Below are positions 11,826 to 25,700 of a stretch of 64,000 nt of DNA, in pieces (the first letter of the stretch is position 1; each line of letters begins with the position of its first letter). The translations under genes and the position numbers were made by a program. The stretch covers positions 26,718,645 through 26,782,644 of the forward strand of contig LS997565.1 in NCBI GenBank assembly GCA_000469685.2, read 5' to 3'. The stretch is from Haemonchus contortus (taxonomy: Eukaryota > Nematoda > Chromadorea > Rhabditida > Trichostrongylidae). Below the pieces are notes generated by a model. It did no database searches, was not told where the DNA came from, and saw nothing but the letters and a program-made list of their open reading frames with translations.

Positions 11826-12015
11826 CTGGGCGGAGGTGGTGTAGTGGCAAGTGGCACACTATTTCACACGCACGGTCAGGCGTTCGAATCCCGGATTGTT
11901 ATCCGCCTAGGCTAAGCAGCCTTTCATCCATCCGGGATTGGTAAATTGGTACCGGACTCATAGCACGGGCTTGTACATCGGCTGACCACCGCAAATCATT
12001 GTGTAGGCCATATAC
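11826..12015 (+). repeat. tRNA-derived SINE, head and central body
   Basis: It starts with CTGGGCGGAGGTGG. The A-box TGGTGTAGTGG is at 11837-11847 and the B-box GCGTTCGAATCC at about 11880-11890. The family body CGCCTAGGCTAAGCAGCC and GACCACCGCAAATCATTG follows. Similarity fades after about 12015, so the 3' end is truncated or strongly diverged. Confidence 0.85.
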
Positions 12016-13094
12016 GCCTATAGTGTAGGGGTAGGCCAAGTTCCACCCTTAATTGGGGGAAGGCCAACCGTGTTCCAAATCAGAAGCCACAGCGACTGTG
12101 CATTTAAAGATTAGAAAAAAACTTTTATTTCTAATGGGAACGAAATGAGGCCGATGGGATATGGCTGTTTTGTTTTTCAAGTGAGTAGAGTTGTCCCTTT
12201 AAGGAATAGGAGAACGTCGCGGAACACATAGCCGAGTTGTTGCCCCAGTGCCATAGCTATTTGCCTCGATGGGTTTATCGACTTGATGACATCATTTATT
12301 TGCCGACGAAAGGCGCGTAGGCGGCATCTCGTCGTCGTGGTGTCCGTAGTAGTTTCATTGCTGGAAATGCAACCTGACGAGGAGACGCTAATAATAGACG
12401 GCATGGATGACGCCAATGACGTGCCTTACGCCCATTTTTTGCATGGGAATGCCGTGTTGGGAAAAAGCTGAGTTAATGCCCACGGCATGCTCTCGCGGTG
12501 ACGTGTTGTCCCGTATGTATAAAATGCCCAATGCCCATGTTTTATGAAATGGGAAAGCTTTTGATGCGCCCTGTCTAAGGTTTGCAAGAAAAGTAGACAA
12601 CACATGATTTCAGGTAGTGTGTATGTATACCGTACGGTCAAGCCGAGCCAAATGCCTCACAAATTCTAGTTTGTCGCTTTTGGTTTGTGAACATCATCCA
12701 CATCGCTGGCCATAAATTACAAATCTCCATGTTGGCGCATTCTGACCCAGTGGCTCACACACCTGAGCTCAATCGGTGTTATTTCGCTTTGCGGTGCCGG
12801 TTTGACTTTCCCAGAGTATCTGACCTCAACGGTCAATCACTTCAGAGTTGTTGGTATGTTCGATATCCGTCGGATTGGAGGTGCCTACTGATCTTACCCT
12901 CATTAGAATTCGGCCATACAAACTTGATTTAAATAAGAGTCTGGATTCGTTTTCCTTCGCGTATTCCGTTTGTTTCATAGCTTACGGGACTACCGACGTT
13001 CAAGTCAGAACCCGTATCCACCCAGGCAAACATGATACTAATCAGCCGTCTATGAAGGGACACACTCCATAGAAAGCTCGATAATCTGAGAAAA
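12016..13094. other. no gene recognised
   Basis: Overlapping frames on both strands between 12177 and 12641 carry threonine- and arginine-rich low-complexity translations and no family motif. No RNA gene is visible. Confidence 0.4.
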
Positions 13095-13206
13095 AAGAGT
13101 TTTTCCCCTTAAGTTCTGTAAAAGGCATCGATATTTTGCATGGGTTGCTCCCAGGCCGTGCAAAGCTTTGCACAGCCTTTTGCAGATTTTAAGGGGAAAA
13201 CTTTAT
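13095..13206. repeat. 112-bp hairpin (MITE-like)
   Basis: The left arm (13095-13126, TTTTTCCCCTTAAGTTCTGT core) and right arm (13175-13206) are imperfect inverted complements of about 32 bases. The loop holds a second small palindrome, TGCAAAGCTTTGCA, near 13158-13172. The size and structure fit a small foldback element or a hairpin RNA precursor. Confidence 0.6.
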
Positions 13207-14250
13207 TAACACAACTTCCTGAAATTTTTTCAAATGCGGAAGACGTGGACTTCATATCTCCAAAGCATAATGCTACCCAATGCTGCACACTTATCCCTCG
13301 ATCGATTGTTAAGGTGTATTCTGCCGATCAAATAGGCGTAGGTGTTTTTGTTTACAGGCTTGTTGATGCGCACAGCGCGCACAACTAACTGGTTGTGTTG
13401 ACAATAATAACAAGCAGCTGAGTGTCAAACACGTCTCCGGCTCGCACACTCTCTATATTTGCCCGCTGAACGAATTCATCGGGTGACCAATGGCCAACAC
13501 TGGTCACTCATGGATTCCGAATGATGATCATGATAGATGGGTATGATTGGTGGCCATGTTAAAAGGAGCACCAGAAGTATTTTGGGTAGCAAATGCAAGA
13601 TTTGTAGAGAATAGCTCTATAGAATCTTTCTTCAATACAACCTCTTGTAGAATGCACAAGCGAGAAATCTGGTTTCCAGAACCTGAAACCCAGGTAGGCA
13701 AGGTTCATAGACAGTCCTGAACTTGTGTCACAATTTTCCAGGAGGCAGGTTTATGAGAAATAGAGTAAATCATCTAATCGTAAGCTCGAGGGGTACTGGA
13801 TCGTTTATCGTTCAGGCTGATCGTTCAGGCTCTCGAATTTCAAGCTGGCAAAGTGGTGAAAGAACAGCAGAATCATTTGAGCAAATTGTGAGATTGGTTG
13901 TTTTCTAAAAATTCAATAGAACGGTTTTTGATCAATTTTTTATTTATTCATTTATTTATTCAAAATACCGACAAAGGAGCGCTTCAGAAGCAAACAAGAA
14001 AATACCTCCCACCGGTAACGCATATTTGGCCGTATGCATGCTTAGGGCGTACAACATGCCCTGAACCAGTACCAGTATTCGAACTCCGCGCCACAGTGAC
14101 TTATGCATCTCCTCTCTCCTCTTCTTTTCCTATTCCCTTTCCCTTTTTAACACCAAGTCCATATCGCACGACCTTAAGGTGCGATTCAAAATGATAAAGG
14201 AACTGCAATTTGTCTAATGAGAGAGAGAATCGAAACCATGTACAACAGTA
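13207..14250. other. no gene; possible LINE 3' tail on the minus strand
   Basis: An ATTT-type simple run at 13937-13962 reads on the minus strand as AATAAATAAATGAATAAATA. It is preceded by about 200 bases of non-coding sequence, as at the 3' end of some LINEs. No RT frame is attached. The rest shows no gene. Confidence 0.3.
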
Positions 14251-14788
14251 CTTAAAGGCACAGTTCGCGATAATTTTGAGGTACTTTTTTCAAGTCGCTG
14301 AGCGGAAGTATTGGTTGAGGGTATGCATCGGTAGTAAAGAAAGCGAGAAAATCCGCCGACTTCGTGAGAAGGAAGGTTCCCTAAAAGTAGTGGAAGTAGA
14401 GGTTGTAAGAGACTGCCATGAATAAAATGGCACAGAAGGGGCATTTGGACGAGATTTCAACTGTTGCAATTATGCAAAGAGCTGACTACATCAAGCCGAG
14501 ATTGTCCAGAACTGTCTTTCACTGTCGCCATGGGTCATGAAAAGTTGTTTGAACTCCCTATATGGCTTCCCTAGGGAAGGCGCAGCCACTACAACGCCGA
14601 TGAGACACGTCCACTGTTTGTGTAGCATTCACACGGTACAATGTCTGGCCCCTTACTGTGCTCTATCCAAAGCGTTTCTCGAACTGACAGGCACACGCAC
14701 ACGCACACGTTTGATATCAGTAGGGGCCCCGAACTCACCTGATGGGTAAATCTCAGAAACCATTTCTATCGTGAACTGTGCCTTTAAG
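14251..14788. mobile_element. 538-bp TIR element with TTAA at both ends
   Basis: The left end, CTTAAAGGCACAGTTCGCGA, and the reverse complement of the right end (14767-14788) match at 21 of 22 bases. TTAA occurs at each border (14252-14255 and 14784-14787), consistent with a TTAA target duplication around an AGGCACAG-type terminus. The interior has only short frames, so it is non-autonomous. A piggyBac-like origin is suggested by TTAA alone and is uncertain. A single end of the same type occurs near 29480-29497. Confidence 0.7.
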
Positions 14789-17465
14789 GAAACGAACTCC
14801 GATTATCTGGGAAAACAGGAAAAGGACAGATTAATTTCGAAAAAACGTTAGGCGGAAGGCCAGTGCCGAAGTGAATTGCTGAGCTATTGGCAACATATTC
14901 GCCACAAAGTCCACCGTTGTGCAACATTTAGTCGTCTTTGGCTACCAGCCATCGAGATGAACAGTTCTGGAGAGGCTGCAAAGCACAAGTGCCTCAGCAA
15001 GGGGAGCTCTCGTCCGCATGGTTTTCCATGTCGTGGTAACGACTCTTTGTATCGTGGCTAATTCAAAAGAATATTCCTTTCCTCACGAGTGAAGGTTCGG
15101 AGGGCGTGAAAAGTATTCGTGTCTCTCTCATAAGTTCCATGAACCACCCACTTCATCAATCATTCCTCCTATTTTTTTCCCTCCCATATTTGACCCTTGC
15201 GTGATAATCAGAAGTCACTAGTTGGGTGGAGTTCTGTTGCTAATAAGCAGACATCTGTTATGTAGGTGAGTTCCTTCGTTTGGTCAGCCTAATGCACATG
15301 GAAGGCGATGTTCGTCCCTTAATGGATTTGCCAATAAATGGGCGATGAGCCTCCTCAGCCTTCCTGTCAGCTGACGGCGTTGGCCGTGATCTTCGCCGAC
15401 CAGTCATACACACCATCAGCCATCGAATTGAGCGAACAGATGTGAGAAGCGCTCCTCTCCACGGAAAGTTCCACCTCCACCCTTCCACGGACACCTATAT
15501 TCATTGCGCTACTCCGATTCTGACAATAAGTGGGAGCCAAATGTAAAAGCCTTTCTAAAACAGGATTGATCAATGCCGTACCCTCTAGACTTCTAATTCA
15601 ACCGTCAGCAGTGAGCTTGGAGCTCAGACAGTAAACAGCATCACTGAGTTTCAGCAGAACGCTTTGGATTTCAGTCACGAATACAGAAGCTTCTAGGAGT
15701 TCATCACCAACCTCACATGGGACGTTTAACGTCTGTACGCGAAATCGTTAGTTGTTTTCTGTGGCGTTATCCGAGAAGCGAGAATCAGAAGGAGAAAAAA
15801 TGAAGAAATGGTTCGGTCCTCTTACACAGCAAAAAAGCAAGGAGTTGTGGAGAATAGATATTTTCAAAAGGCAGCTGGATGAAGGTTGATTCCAAAGAAT
15901 AAGCCTTGGCTGACTATTGAGGAGAAAACCAAGTGAAAAGGCGAATTTAACGGAACAAAACTTCAAGCAGGTATGTCAGGAACGGCTCTGAGGAATTGAA
16001 GCAATGAAATGAGGTGCAACCGAAGAAGAACGGAAAATTCGATGAGAAAAAGAGAGAAAGAAATAGACAACCGCGCTAAGCGGAAAAATCAGAGAAAGAG
16101 AAAGGGGAGAGGGTCCGGTAGGGAGAAAGGTGAGTTTGGGAAGTGACTGTAAGTAGGTTGATTGCGATGATTCGAGTCGCTTGCTAGCATAAGATATCCA
16201 AACCACCAGCCACTCCCTTAACGCTTTACTAAGGACAACGAACCTCTACAAAGTCAAAGTGTTTTTGATTTCACAGTGAACAAGTAGCGGATAAAGTCTG
16301 CAACGATCCTTCGAGTTCCTTCAAGTGCTTCAGACTCTGATCCACACATTCGAGAGAGCTTTTGTGCCTTGAAACAATCGTTTTCTTTAACCTTATAGGC
16401 CCTAAACCCCTGAAGCGAATGCATCAAAGCGGTCAAGAAGGGTCAAGCCAAATATTCTCTGAATCTGACTAGTAAGTAGCAGTTCCACTGGTTTCTAAGC
16501 TAGGCGGTCAGCATGACATCGATGCTCTTCGAGTTCTTCTCGCTTTCATAGCTTATCAATCAATTCGGCGAGGTTTTCTGGACAAAATGATTGTTTTCAG
16601 ACCCAAACTATATCTGGGCACCAATCATTTGCGAAGGCCTCAACGACCATAGATCTCCCTAATCGCTTCTATCAATAGACGAGGAGTTGCGCCGCGACTT
16701 CGCATCACGTGCGTGGTCTCTGATGCTACCCTCCCCATCTCAACACAACATAATGAGCTACAGCTGGATGGACTGGAATGTTTATGCCGTAGGCCTGCTC
16801 GAATACCGTTTCGTTCTAAAACAAAAGATCCAATTATCTTTAAGAAAATGTAGGAACTCGCCTCCCTTGCAAGTATTCGTTTACCCTCGTTTCGAGATTA
16901 CCAATTGGCCCTCCCCGCCGTTGCTATCGCCGCCGCCTCGTCTCGTCTGACCCAGCCGATTCCACATATGAATCTCGATACGCTCATCGCTTCGTAGCCC
17001 TTCATTTCTTCCGAGCTCTCTCTCTGCTACCTCCTGCCTGCGCTTGGGCATTCCGCTCATTCTCCTTGCAACCGAAATCGCCACTCGCTTCACTTCGTCA
17101 CATGCTCTCTAGCCAGCGATTTTCCCCTCGCACACTCTCGGCCACGAACCTGCGGCTGGCCATTGTTCAACGAATTGGGTGCGTTACATCGATTAACGCG
17201 ATTTCCTTATGTGATCAACTACCTTCTCCACGGTAATCCGCGAGATGGGTAATTTTGGTTGGGTCGCGCCCTGCTTCTGCAAGACCCTCGATGTTGCCGT
17301 TCCCTCTAACCAATTTCGAACTCTTGCTATCATATGGCTACCACGGTGTTGCACCCACTCTACCAGAAATTCCTTCATCGTAGCGACAATACATGCTCAA
17401 AGAACTCCTTTTTGTCAAGCAGCTGTTAACAAGCATAAACAGTGAGCAATGTTGAGTTTTTGAGG
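14789..17465. other. no gene recognised
   Basis: Only overlapping short frames are present. Two minus-strand frames at 15258-15573 and purine-rich plus-strand DNA at 16020-16140 show no family motif. The latter only gives low-complexity serine/phenylalanine frames on the opposite strand. Confidence 0.4.
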
Positions 17466-17750
17466 TCATAGAGGATGAAGGATAAGGTTTCTGGCGTTAA
17501 TCAATGCCGTTTGAGGGATGCGCCCCGCGCTCGACTTCCATCTAGAAACGTAGTGGCGTAGTGACTGCGTATGTGGCCTATACAATGGCTTGCGGTGGCC
17601 AGGCGATGTACAAGTCATCCTCCCAGACGAGTCTAGTACCAACTCACCGACCCCGGAGGGATGGAAGGCTTGGTCGGCCTAGGCGGATATCGATCCGGGA
17701 TTCGAACCCCTGACCGTGCGTGTGAGATAGTGCGCCACTTGCCGCTACAA
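17466..17750 (-). repeat. tRNA-derived SINE, near full length, minus strand
   Basis: Read on the minus strand, it has the head with B-box complement GGATTCGAACC (17698-17708) and the A-box complement near 17735-17750. The body includes CCTAGGCCGACCAAGCC, CGCCACTACG and GCGCATCCC, and it ends in a poorly conserved tail near CTTATCC. The first few bases of the head are replaced by unrelated sequence. Confidence 0.85.
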
Positions 17751-19047
17751 TTCGAGGTCATGAGGAGGGAAAAATCATAATGCAACTTGATATCAGCTGG
17801 GTGCGCCAACAATGCCTTAGGTCTTCTGAACAAGCGAAAGTTGACGAAAACTTTTTTCATGACTGACTACTGTCTGCAGACATTTCTGTTACCTTCTAAG
17901 ATTTCAGCAATATTTTGGATTCCTTGCACTGTCCGATCCAGGGTCATGGAAGCAACTAATTGTGTGCAGTTCTCCAACTCCTCCAATTGACGCACTCTTC
18001 TGTTTCGATCATCATCGTTCCACTTGATTTTAGTGTGATTTGCCCAAATGCTACTATTTTGTCTCCTCCAGATCCAGCTGGAAGGGGCTTTTATATGTCT
18101 TGACAATGAAGCTTGCGGTACGGTTCGAGCTAGTGCTGGAATCTTAAAGTTTCTCTAACTAGTCCAAAGTCAATTACATGAGTAAAGCTTGTTCTCAGCT
18201 CTGTAACATAGTCGACCGACCGGATGGCGAACATAAGGGCAGACTACTTCTACATCCTGGCAGTGGTCAAACGGCAACATGTTAACTAGTCGCGCCTTCT
18301 ACTATTTTGTAATTTGGCTGGACCAGAGGGGCTCAAAGCGAGGACTCTGAACCTTTCCTATTCTCACGGTGGAGCGTATTGTGTTCTTGCTCAGCCAAGT
18401 GGACTTGAGAGGCTTCCCTTCTTCATGAAGCTCATTAACTTGGTTAACATCCTTTTACGTAACGATATACTTTTGTCCGATCTTTGATCTCACCTATTCT
18501 CCAATGCCCTCTTTCTGGTTGTTGTCAAATTCCTCCTCTTTCGCGACAGCACTGCATCCGAATTTCAACCTTGTCTTCGCTCATCGCTCTGACATCCTCA
18601 CTTACGTTTTCACCTCCAACTCCACAGCATCACTTCAAGATTTCCTTCCCAGCTTCGTTCATTAGCCTCAAATCCTCATTAGACTATCGTCAGTCAATGC
18701 TGCTTTCTTTTTGAATCTTTGTGCGCAGAGAGACTCTGTTGCGCACTCTTCGCTTCCAACACTCGTCCGATGACCTCAGTAAGCGAGCGACCGAAATACG
18801 TTTGGACCAATTTCTGCACACATGACCTTTTTCGTCCTTGTTCTGCTGATATTGTCTGTCAACTTCACATTTGAAAATCGATAATCGATTTCTAAATGTC
18901 CTGATTGCTCTGAATCTTTCGTCTCTATGCCACTCTCCTGCTACTTCTCACATTACCATATTTTTCTATGCTATCCGCCATTCACTTCCACTCAAATTTG
19001 AATTCCTTGATTTATCCCATGGTTCGTCTGAGCTTCGTTTATATTGG

Positions 19048-19053
19048 GAAATG

Positions 19054-19092
<39 letters not shown>

Positions 19093-19093
19093 T
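19048..19093. repeat. (TTTA)n microsatellite
   Basis: About eleven near-perfect TTTA/TTAT units. It may be the tail of an old minus-strand LINE insertion, but no LINE body is recognisable next to it. Confidence 0.85.
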
Positions 19094-19778
19094 GACAGAT
19101 AACTTTCTAACCTATTTCTAGTCTGTTTCTTTGCATGAAAAATTTTAGTGGACCAACTTCCGACAACTTTCCGAGATCTCGGCAGCATTAGTCGGACCTA
19201 ATTTGAACAATGCCTTTCATGATGATATCTCATTTTCAATCTCCACAAGCTTTCACAGAATTGAATGATTCGTACTTTGTTCGCATGGAAAGCATAGGGA
19301 CATTGCCCTTTTTTCTTCGGGACCCCTGAAAACGAGATAGTGCAAAACATACATGGGCCACACAACAAAAACCCCTTGTGTCATTTCTTCCAATGTAACT
19401 TTGAGATTCACTTGCAGGAGCACCTAATGCCTTCAGGAACTGTCCACCTGCTTTAAAGTGACCATCAATTTCACCCCTGGATCAGTCAAAACCTATGTTA
19501 TCTTCAATCATGGCACCTCATAAGACACCGTCAAATTGCATAGCTATCTTTCTGATGACTCTGCGGTGGTCACGTTTGTGTACTATTCCTCTGCGATGGC
19601 AGTTCCTTGTGGATGACCATCTGGTGCCCTTATTAAGGCTGTTTTCCGATGGCTTGAATCTACAACATTATCGAACCATAGTATACCTGAAATTCGTGAG
19701 ATCCGCCCCATGATCACCAATAGAATTTTCTTCTTCAAATTACCCAACTTGTGTCTTCACCTCTGCTTTTTCCTTCTC

Positions 19779-19796
19779 CCCCCCCCCCCCCCCCTC
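19779..19796. repeat. poly(C) tract (one of at least seven G/C runs)
   Basis: A run of about 17 C. Comparable C or G runs lie near 33588-33601, 35735-35754, 40790-40801, 45738-45751, 55145-55180 and 61581-61594. Confidence 0.85.
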
Positions 19797-22700
19797 TAAC
19801 ACTCAACGCATTCCACGTTCGAATTTGCATTCAATAGAGGTCACGCTCAATTCCAGGTGGCTCCTACCACCACCGTTCGGTGTCAATAGTCTTCGAATGC
19901 CAATGATATATGGAACTAATCAATACGCATTTGTTGGGTATGGTGATGAACACCTGCTTGCACATGCCATCCTGACCTTCCCACATTGACAACAAACGAA
20001 CTGCCCACATAGTAAGTATGCCGGAGAAGCAAAGCACACGGAAGGATAGTGAAGAAGGATGAGATCAAAATGCCGCATTCCGTAGAGCAGAGACTAAAAC
20101 GCTGTCACGGATCGAGATCAGATCAGATCGGATCCTTTCGGTCAAGCCATGTGTTTATCATTTACTCAGTATTCTCGAACTATTAGCGTGCGAGTTTGAC
20201 TTTACGGTGAGATGCTCGAGCAGTCACAGTCAGCATTGAAGCCGGGATCGACGAACCTCTTTTTACGAAGCCGGGGTGTGATGCAGTAGGAACGAAACTG
20301 TCGCGTCGCGGCGAGAGAGATGCCGCGCGCGAGGGAATGTAGCAGAATGCAGCAGCGGGTAAAAAATACAGGAACAAAGAACTAATAATAGGATCATGCC
20401 AAAAGTAATATTCGCATGGCGATTGATCTTTATGAAGAACGCCAGAACTGTTATAACGAGGCAGATGGTCCGCGACAACCGCGTGCGGCGGATCGATTAC
20501 ATAAAACCGCGAGGCTCGGCCACTTCCATTCTCCTTTCGTATTAATCTAAATTAGTCCAATATCTTCCTAAGATGGTACTATGTAACATTATATATTGTA
20601 TTATCGCGCTTGCCAAAGTTCCTTTGGAAGTTTGTAGACTGTTCAGGCAAACTTTTTTATAGCTGAATTGCTATAGTGGGGGGACAATTGTTAAAATACC
20701 GATCTGGTACCTCACTTCGATATTTGACTCCGATTTAGCTAGAATTGCGAGAATTTTTGAAACTCGTCCTCGCAAATCTTCACTTTTTCCTTACCCTTCC
20801 TGGGCTTAATTACTGAGTTCTCCGTCCTCACTTGACAATTGTAACATCAAGAACATCACCCACGTCCGTTTGCGTCATCCAGGCAGCAACACTCATCGTA
20901 AATCACCCCGAACATTCATGGGGTTGCACATTGTTAATCACGAAGATGAGCAAACGTCAGTGAGTATCAGTGACAAGTTACCTAACCATTCACTAGGCAC
21001 AACACACTGTAAGCACGATATCGCTCGAATGCATGCTCTAAGGATCGCTAATCGTCTGTTTACGATTCCAACAGCGACGTCGCATATCGCGCTATTTATA
21101 TGGTCATATGTCCGACCTCTGACGACGAGGACACAATTACGCCTGACGGCTAGCGGACATACAACGCGATAGAGTTTTCAAAGACACGTCCCTGTACATT
21201 GTTTTTGAGGGTAGCCAGGGATGCTAGGACGCTGCTAACAGCTTACTGCTTCGAGCTCAACCCTTTGGTTCCAGTTTGAAGCGTGTAATTTGTGCAGTTC
21301 CCGATTGATTTGTGGAGGAATTTGAACAAGGGAAGAGTCCCCAATAGAAGTCCTGCTCATTCTTGAGAAGCTGATCGCGAGTTTCTGGGCATCTCCTTTC
21401 AAGCGCCTCAATAACCATCCCTTTCCGCAGTTTCTTCCTGCAATTTTCCTCAGTAAGCCCGTTCTTGGGTCTCCAGTAATGTTGCTCAGTGAGAAATTTG
21501 AGGAATCATCCAAACCTCCAAGATTTACAGACACAACTAAAAAGTGGTTTAAAAGTTGTCCGCATGGTAGTGCCCAAGGACAATGATCGAGCATGGAATG
21601 ATGTAGATGTTGAGAACGAAAGTCTTTTCTACATATACGGGTTTTCCGTGCACGTGGATTACGCGGTGGATCGAAAAAATCACAGCGCCCCACAATTCTC
21701 AGCCATCTTCGCACGATCTTTCTCGTAGCACAGAACGACGAGGAGTGACAACTCGTTTCAGTCGTGCGCTGCGTGATGTCGAAGTTTTCCCTTTCATTTG
21801 CAATACCTTCGTCATCTTCACCTAGAAACCGTTAGTCATCAGACATTCAACCAAAGAGGTGTGGAACTCATTCTCCTCCAACAAGCCTTGCCCATTTTTC
21901 CTCCAGTGACCGATTTCCTGAAACTTTGTTCAGTTGCGTGAATAATGAGTCAACGGATCGAGGTAGTCCTTCTCCTCTGATCTGTTACCTAACTTGAGCC
22001 CTGAACAGAAGTGCCCAATTCATTCTCGCCTCTGATGGCGCAAAGACAGGTAAACTGCCCGACATTGCCCAAAAAAGCAAAGAACATTTAAACAGGCTTT
22101 GGGTAGTTCTCGGTAGATAGATGGCCAATCAGAGAATGTGACTATATGATCCTATTAATAATAAAAGTAATTATAATATAAAAAAGAAGAGTGTTGTTTG
22201 CAAAATACTGGAACGCGTTGGTTGTGGACCAGTACAGACCTTGGCATATGAGCAGTTCGCTTTGCCTCACCCCAAAACTGATTGGATGGGTCAAACTCTC
22301 AGTTAGAGACTGATCAGAACGTGTTTCATAGAATGTCCTTTCCATAATCGTCCCCTTTGCTTCAACAAAATTGCTATTGTCTTGAGCACCTTTCGGTATG
22401 TAATCTGAACAGAAACCACTTCACACATAGATGTCAATAACTGTCAAATTTTGTTCCAGCGGGATCATCTCTGAGATCGAATTAAATTTATGATTGAAAA
22501 TATCATGGATGACCTCTTTGCTGTTTATCATTTAAAATGGATGCATTATCACTAAATTCGAGGCTACCTTCAGTACTTCAGGAGGGAAACTTGCTCAATG
22601 TACAAGGTGGTGCACAATAGTAGTTGCTGCATTTTCCGCACAGTGCATGAGAACAGGCTGGGCAACATTCACTGAATGAACCGATCCTTAGTTAGGGGAA

Positions 22701-25700
22701 TTCTTTGCAACCTTCAACTTCTACACCAACTGATTAGACAGTCCTTTCGACCTTGGCACCTGTGCAAACCCTTCTGTGGCGTTTTAGAACATTGTAGGGG
22801 TTTCCCTGATCTGTAAGTTCCAATGGCTGAACTGAGAACGAGTTGTATCCCAGCCCTGTAAGCATTGGCAAAAGTGGACCTAATCTGAGGACGAAGAGAA
22901 ACCTCATGAGTAAAGCATCTTAGAAAGACATTGATCAACTTGCCCTTTACATTTTCCACATAAAATTTGGGCTAGAAGAGTGATCTGCTGGGTTTAGAGA
23001 GAGCTTGGCTGGTTGCCGATAGATCTCTACTGCCTCCATCATGAAACAGCAAGGACCGACACGTTGTACTGATTCCGAGTCCTGTTTTGCCCTTACTTCG
23101 CAATGGAGATGTTTGTTTCTTTGCTCGCTACTTGTAATCCCCATACGCTTTTTTAGGATTCCTGCCTCTATTCGTGGGCAACTCTATGAAGGTTGTCTCA
23201 TGTATCAATCACTACAAGTTTCTGCCTCATTTTGTGAGAAACGGCCAAGGCAGCTTCCAACTTTCGTGCTTGCTTTACAGTGCTGTACATGGGCTGAACT
23301 AGAAAGCAGCAGGTCGATCATTCGTAGTCGATACCGTCGGTGACGACGATCGAGGCGAAAAAAAACGCTCGCTTCGTCGTTGCTGGTCGCCGCACATTGG
23401 ACGACTTTCACTTTTACGTAGCACGCCGATTCCAGAAAGGCTCCTCACACACAGCCCGATACTGAGGTGTTGACGCATGTGTCGGCCAGCTCTACTGCCC
23501 ACCTACACTCTCTTCCCCACTTCAACCTTATCACCTTCGGGAACGCTAGATACCCTATTTTTTTTAGCAAGAGTTTTATGTAGGAATTCATTCGAATGGT
23601 TTTGGACATGTACGTGTCCTTAACCACATTCTTCGATACACAGTTACTTGTAAACTTTGCTTGATGAGCTGTTGTGGTGGTGTTGCTAGTCTTCGTTCAC
23701 CATCTAAGCTGTGTTAAGCGATCGTTAGTTACAGTAAAAACTTTTTACTGTCTTCGAAAGTTAAGTAATTCAATGTTTCATCTTCTGCTCCGTTTCTAAC
23801 GCTGGATCTGGAGAATTTATTTTCGGATTGGATGCACTCCAAGGTTTTAATACTTGTGATTACCCCATGCAAGCTTACTCTCTAACTCTACAAATTGTCA
23901 TACCATCACATCTGTAGACATTTTCGTAGCACTAAGCAGCGTCATCGTCGGTTCGCGGTTCGCGGAATCTGGCTGGCTAGAAAGCAGATCCACTTTTTCT
24001 CTCTAGAATGTGCTGCTGCCCATCGCTGCAGTTGGACGAGTTTCGTGCTGCCCATATGTTGAGAACTCGTCCATTGTTGTTCGCACTTGGCCGAACACAG
24101 GCAACCGCTCGCTAAATCTGTCCACGAGTGCAGATCACTTTTTTACGCGTCTTTGGCGAAAGTTTCCGTCGCCAAGCGCTTCGTCGTCGTTGACGTTTCG
24201 TGCTTTGCGGCTTGTTTCGCAAACAGAGGATGACGCGCATCTGGCGTCATCGTTTCACATACATTCTGGGGACCATTCCTATTTTCTGCGACTTATTTTG
24301 AGGACAAAGTTGTGCAAGAAATGACGAACCGTTCTGTCATTTACACATTACAATCACCGCAGTCAAACCAACTGCAATCAACGGCAGCTTTAGCACCCGA
24401 AACCCTTCGTCTGGTTTGCTTTTTGCCTTCTGTCTGCTGACGTCGTGTAGAGCGGGCCGTTCACACGCGCGCGCAACTTTTTTATGCGCCCACGGCCAAC
24501 TACCGTAGATATATCACGAATCGTTTCATCGTATGAGCGACGCACCCGCGACAAAGTTGGCGCACGGACGCGACATCTCGTTCCGGCAACGGCACGAAGT
24601 GGGACGAGACGAGGCCCAGAGCGCACGTTACATAATTGCCGTCGATAGTGCAAGCACCCTTGCCATAGCAATCTGCAAACAACCGGCCGGGCATACCACA
24701 CAGCTTAGAGAAGCTGGTTAGAACTGGTAAGACATGTGTCGGCTGCTCACGAATCCAAGGCGGACTCCTGATGCTAACGCCCTTCGCACGAAGTCCGATC
24801 CTGCTTCCCGGAAAAATTCAAAAATTGCCATAGCAAGTAGGATTGTTGCACCAGAGAGCAGTGCAGGAAGACGATTTTTAACAGGAGATTCGTAATGAAG
24901 CATTTTTCCAGCAGAGAATTCGTCATGAAAGGTTAGACCACTTCCTGACCAGTCAACTTCTTCGGCAGCGCAATTCATCAGTAAATGTATTTTCTCGGCT
25001 CAAATGTTTTGAATGTTGACTGTTTAACTGTTTTGAATGGACGTGTTGTTGAGTTGTCTAATTTGGGTAGAAAAATAGGCTAATTCTTGGGACTCAGTCT
25101 CAGTACCAAGGAGAAACCACTAATCGACTCGAGGGCTACTCTAAAAAAAACTTGTTTTGGGGCAAAGTAGTTGCCATTTTGACCGAAGTCCAGCACCGTC
25201 ACTTGTTTGTCGCGGAGATCGGTCGTCGTCGTATACGTCGCCACGCGGTAAACACATGGAGCCAATGTGGGCGATGAGACACACGCGTTTTCGTCCACAC
25301 CTCATTCGTATCGTTCGGATCCTAATTCATTTCCCCTCACAGCAAATCCTCAACAGCCATCGTAGATTCCTCCCGAACTGAAACATCTGTGACCTCTCCT
25401 TGGGGTTAGAAGCTATTCTGTACATCGTTCCGTTACTCAGTTTTATGTCTCTGTTCTTCTCAAGCTCTCAGAGAGGTTTGGCAGTTAGCCACATGCTCCG
25501 CAAATCGCTTTGGCGGCAGGGACGAAGAGCGCTCTCTGCTCGTCTGCGCTCTGCAGGTTGGCCGGCGGCCACCGGCAGCCTCTTAGTCGCTTACGTGCCA
25601 CCGTAACCTCCTAAAGCGGTGATCCGAAGAGGCGGTCAGCTTGAGGTTTAGAGAGCGCAGCGCATGCAGAGAGGGCTGACATTTTCGATTGAGAGAGTAC

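Noticed and set aside
21235..21714. 159-codon minus-strand frame as a gene
   Set aside because: No domain, no splice context, and another frame of the same strand looks equally coding-like. Length alone is insufficient in DNA of this base composition.
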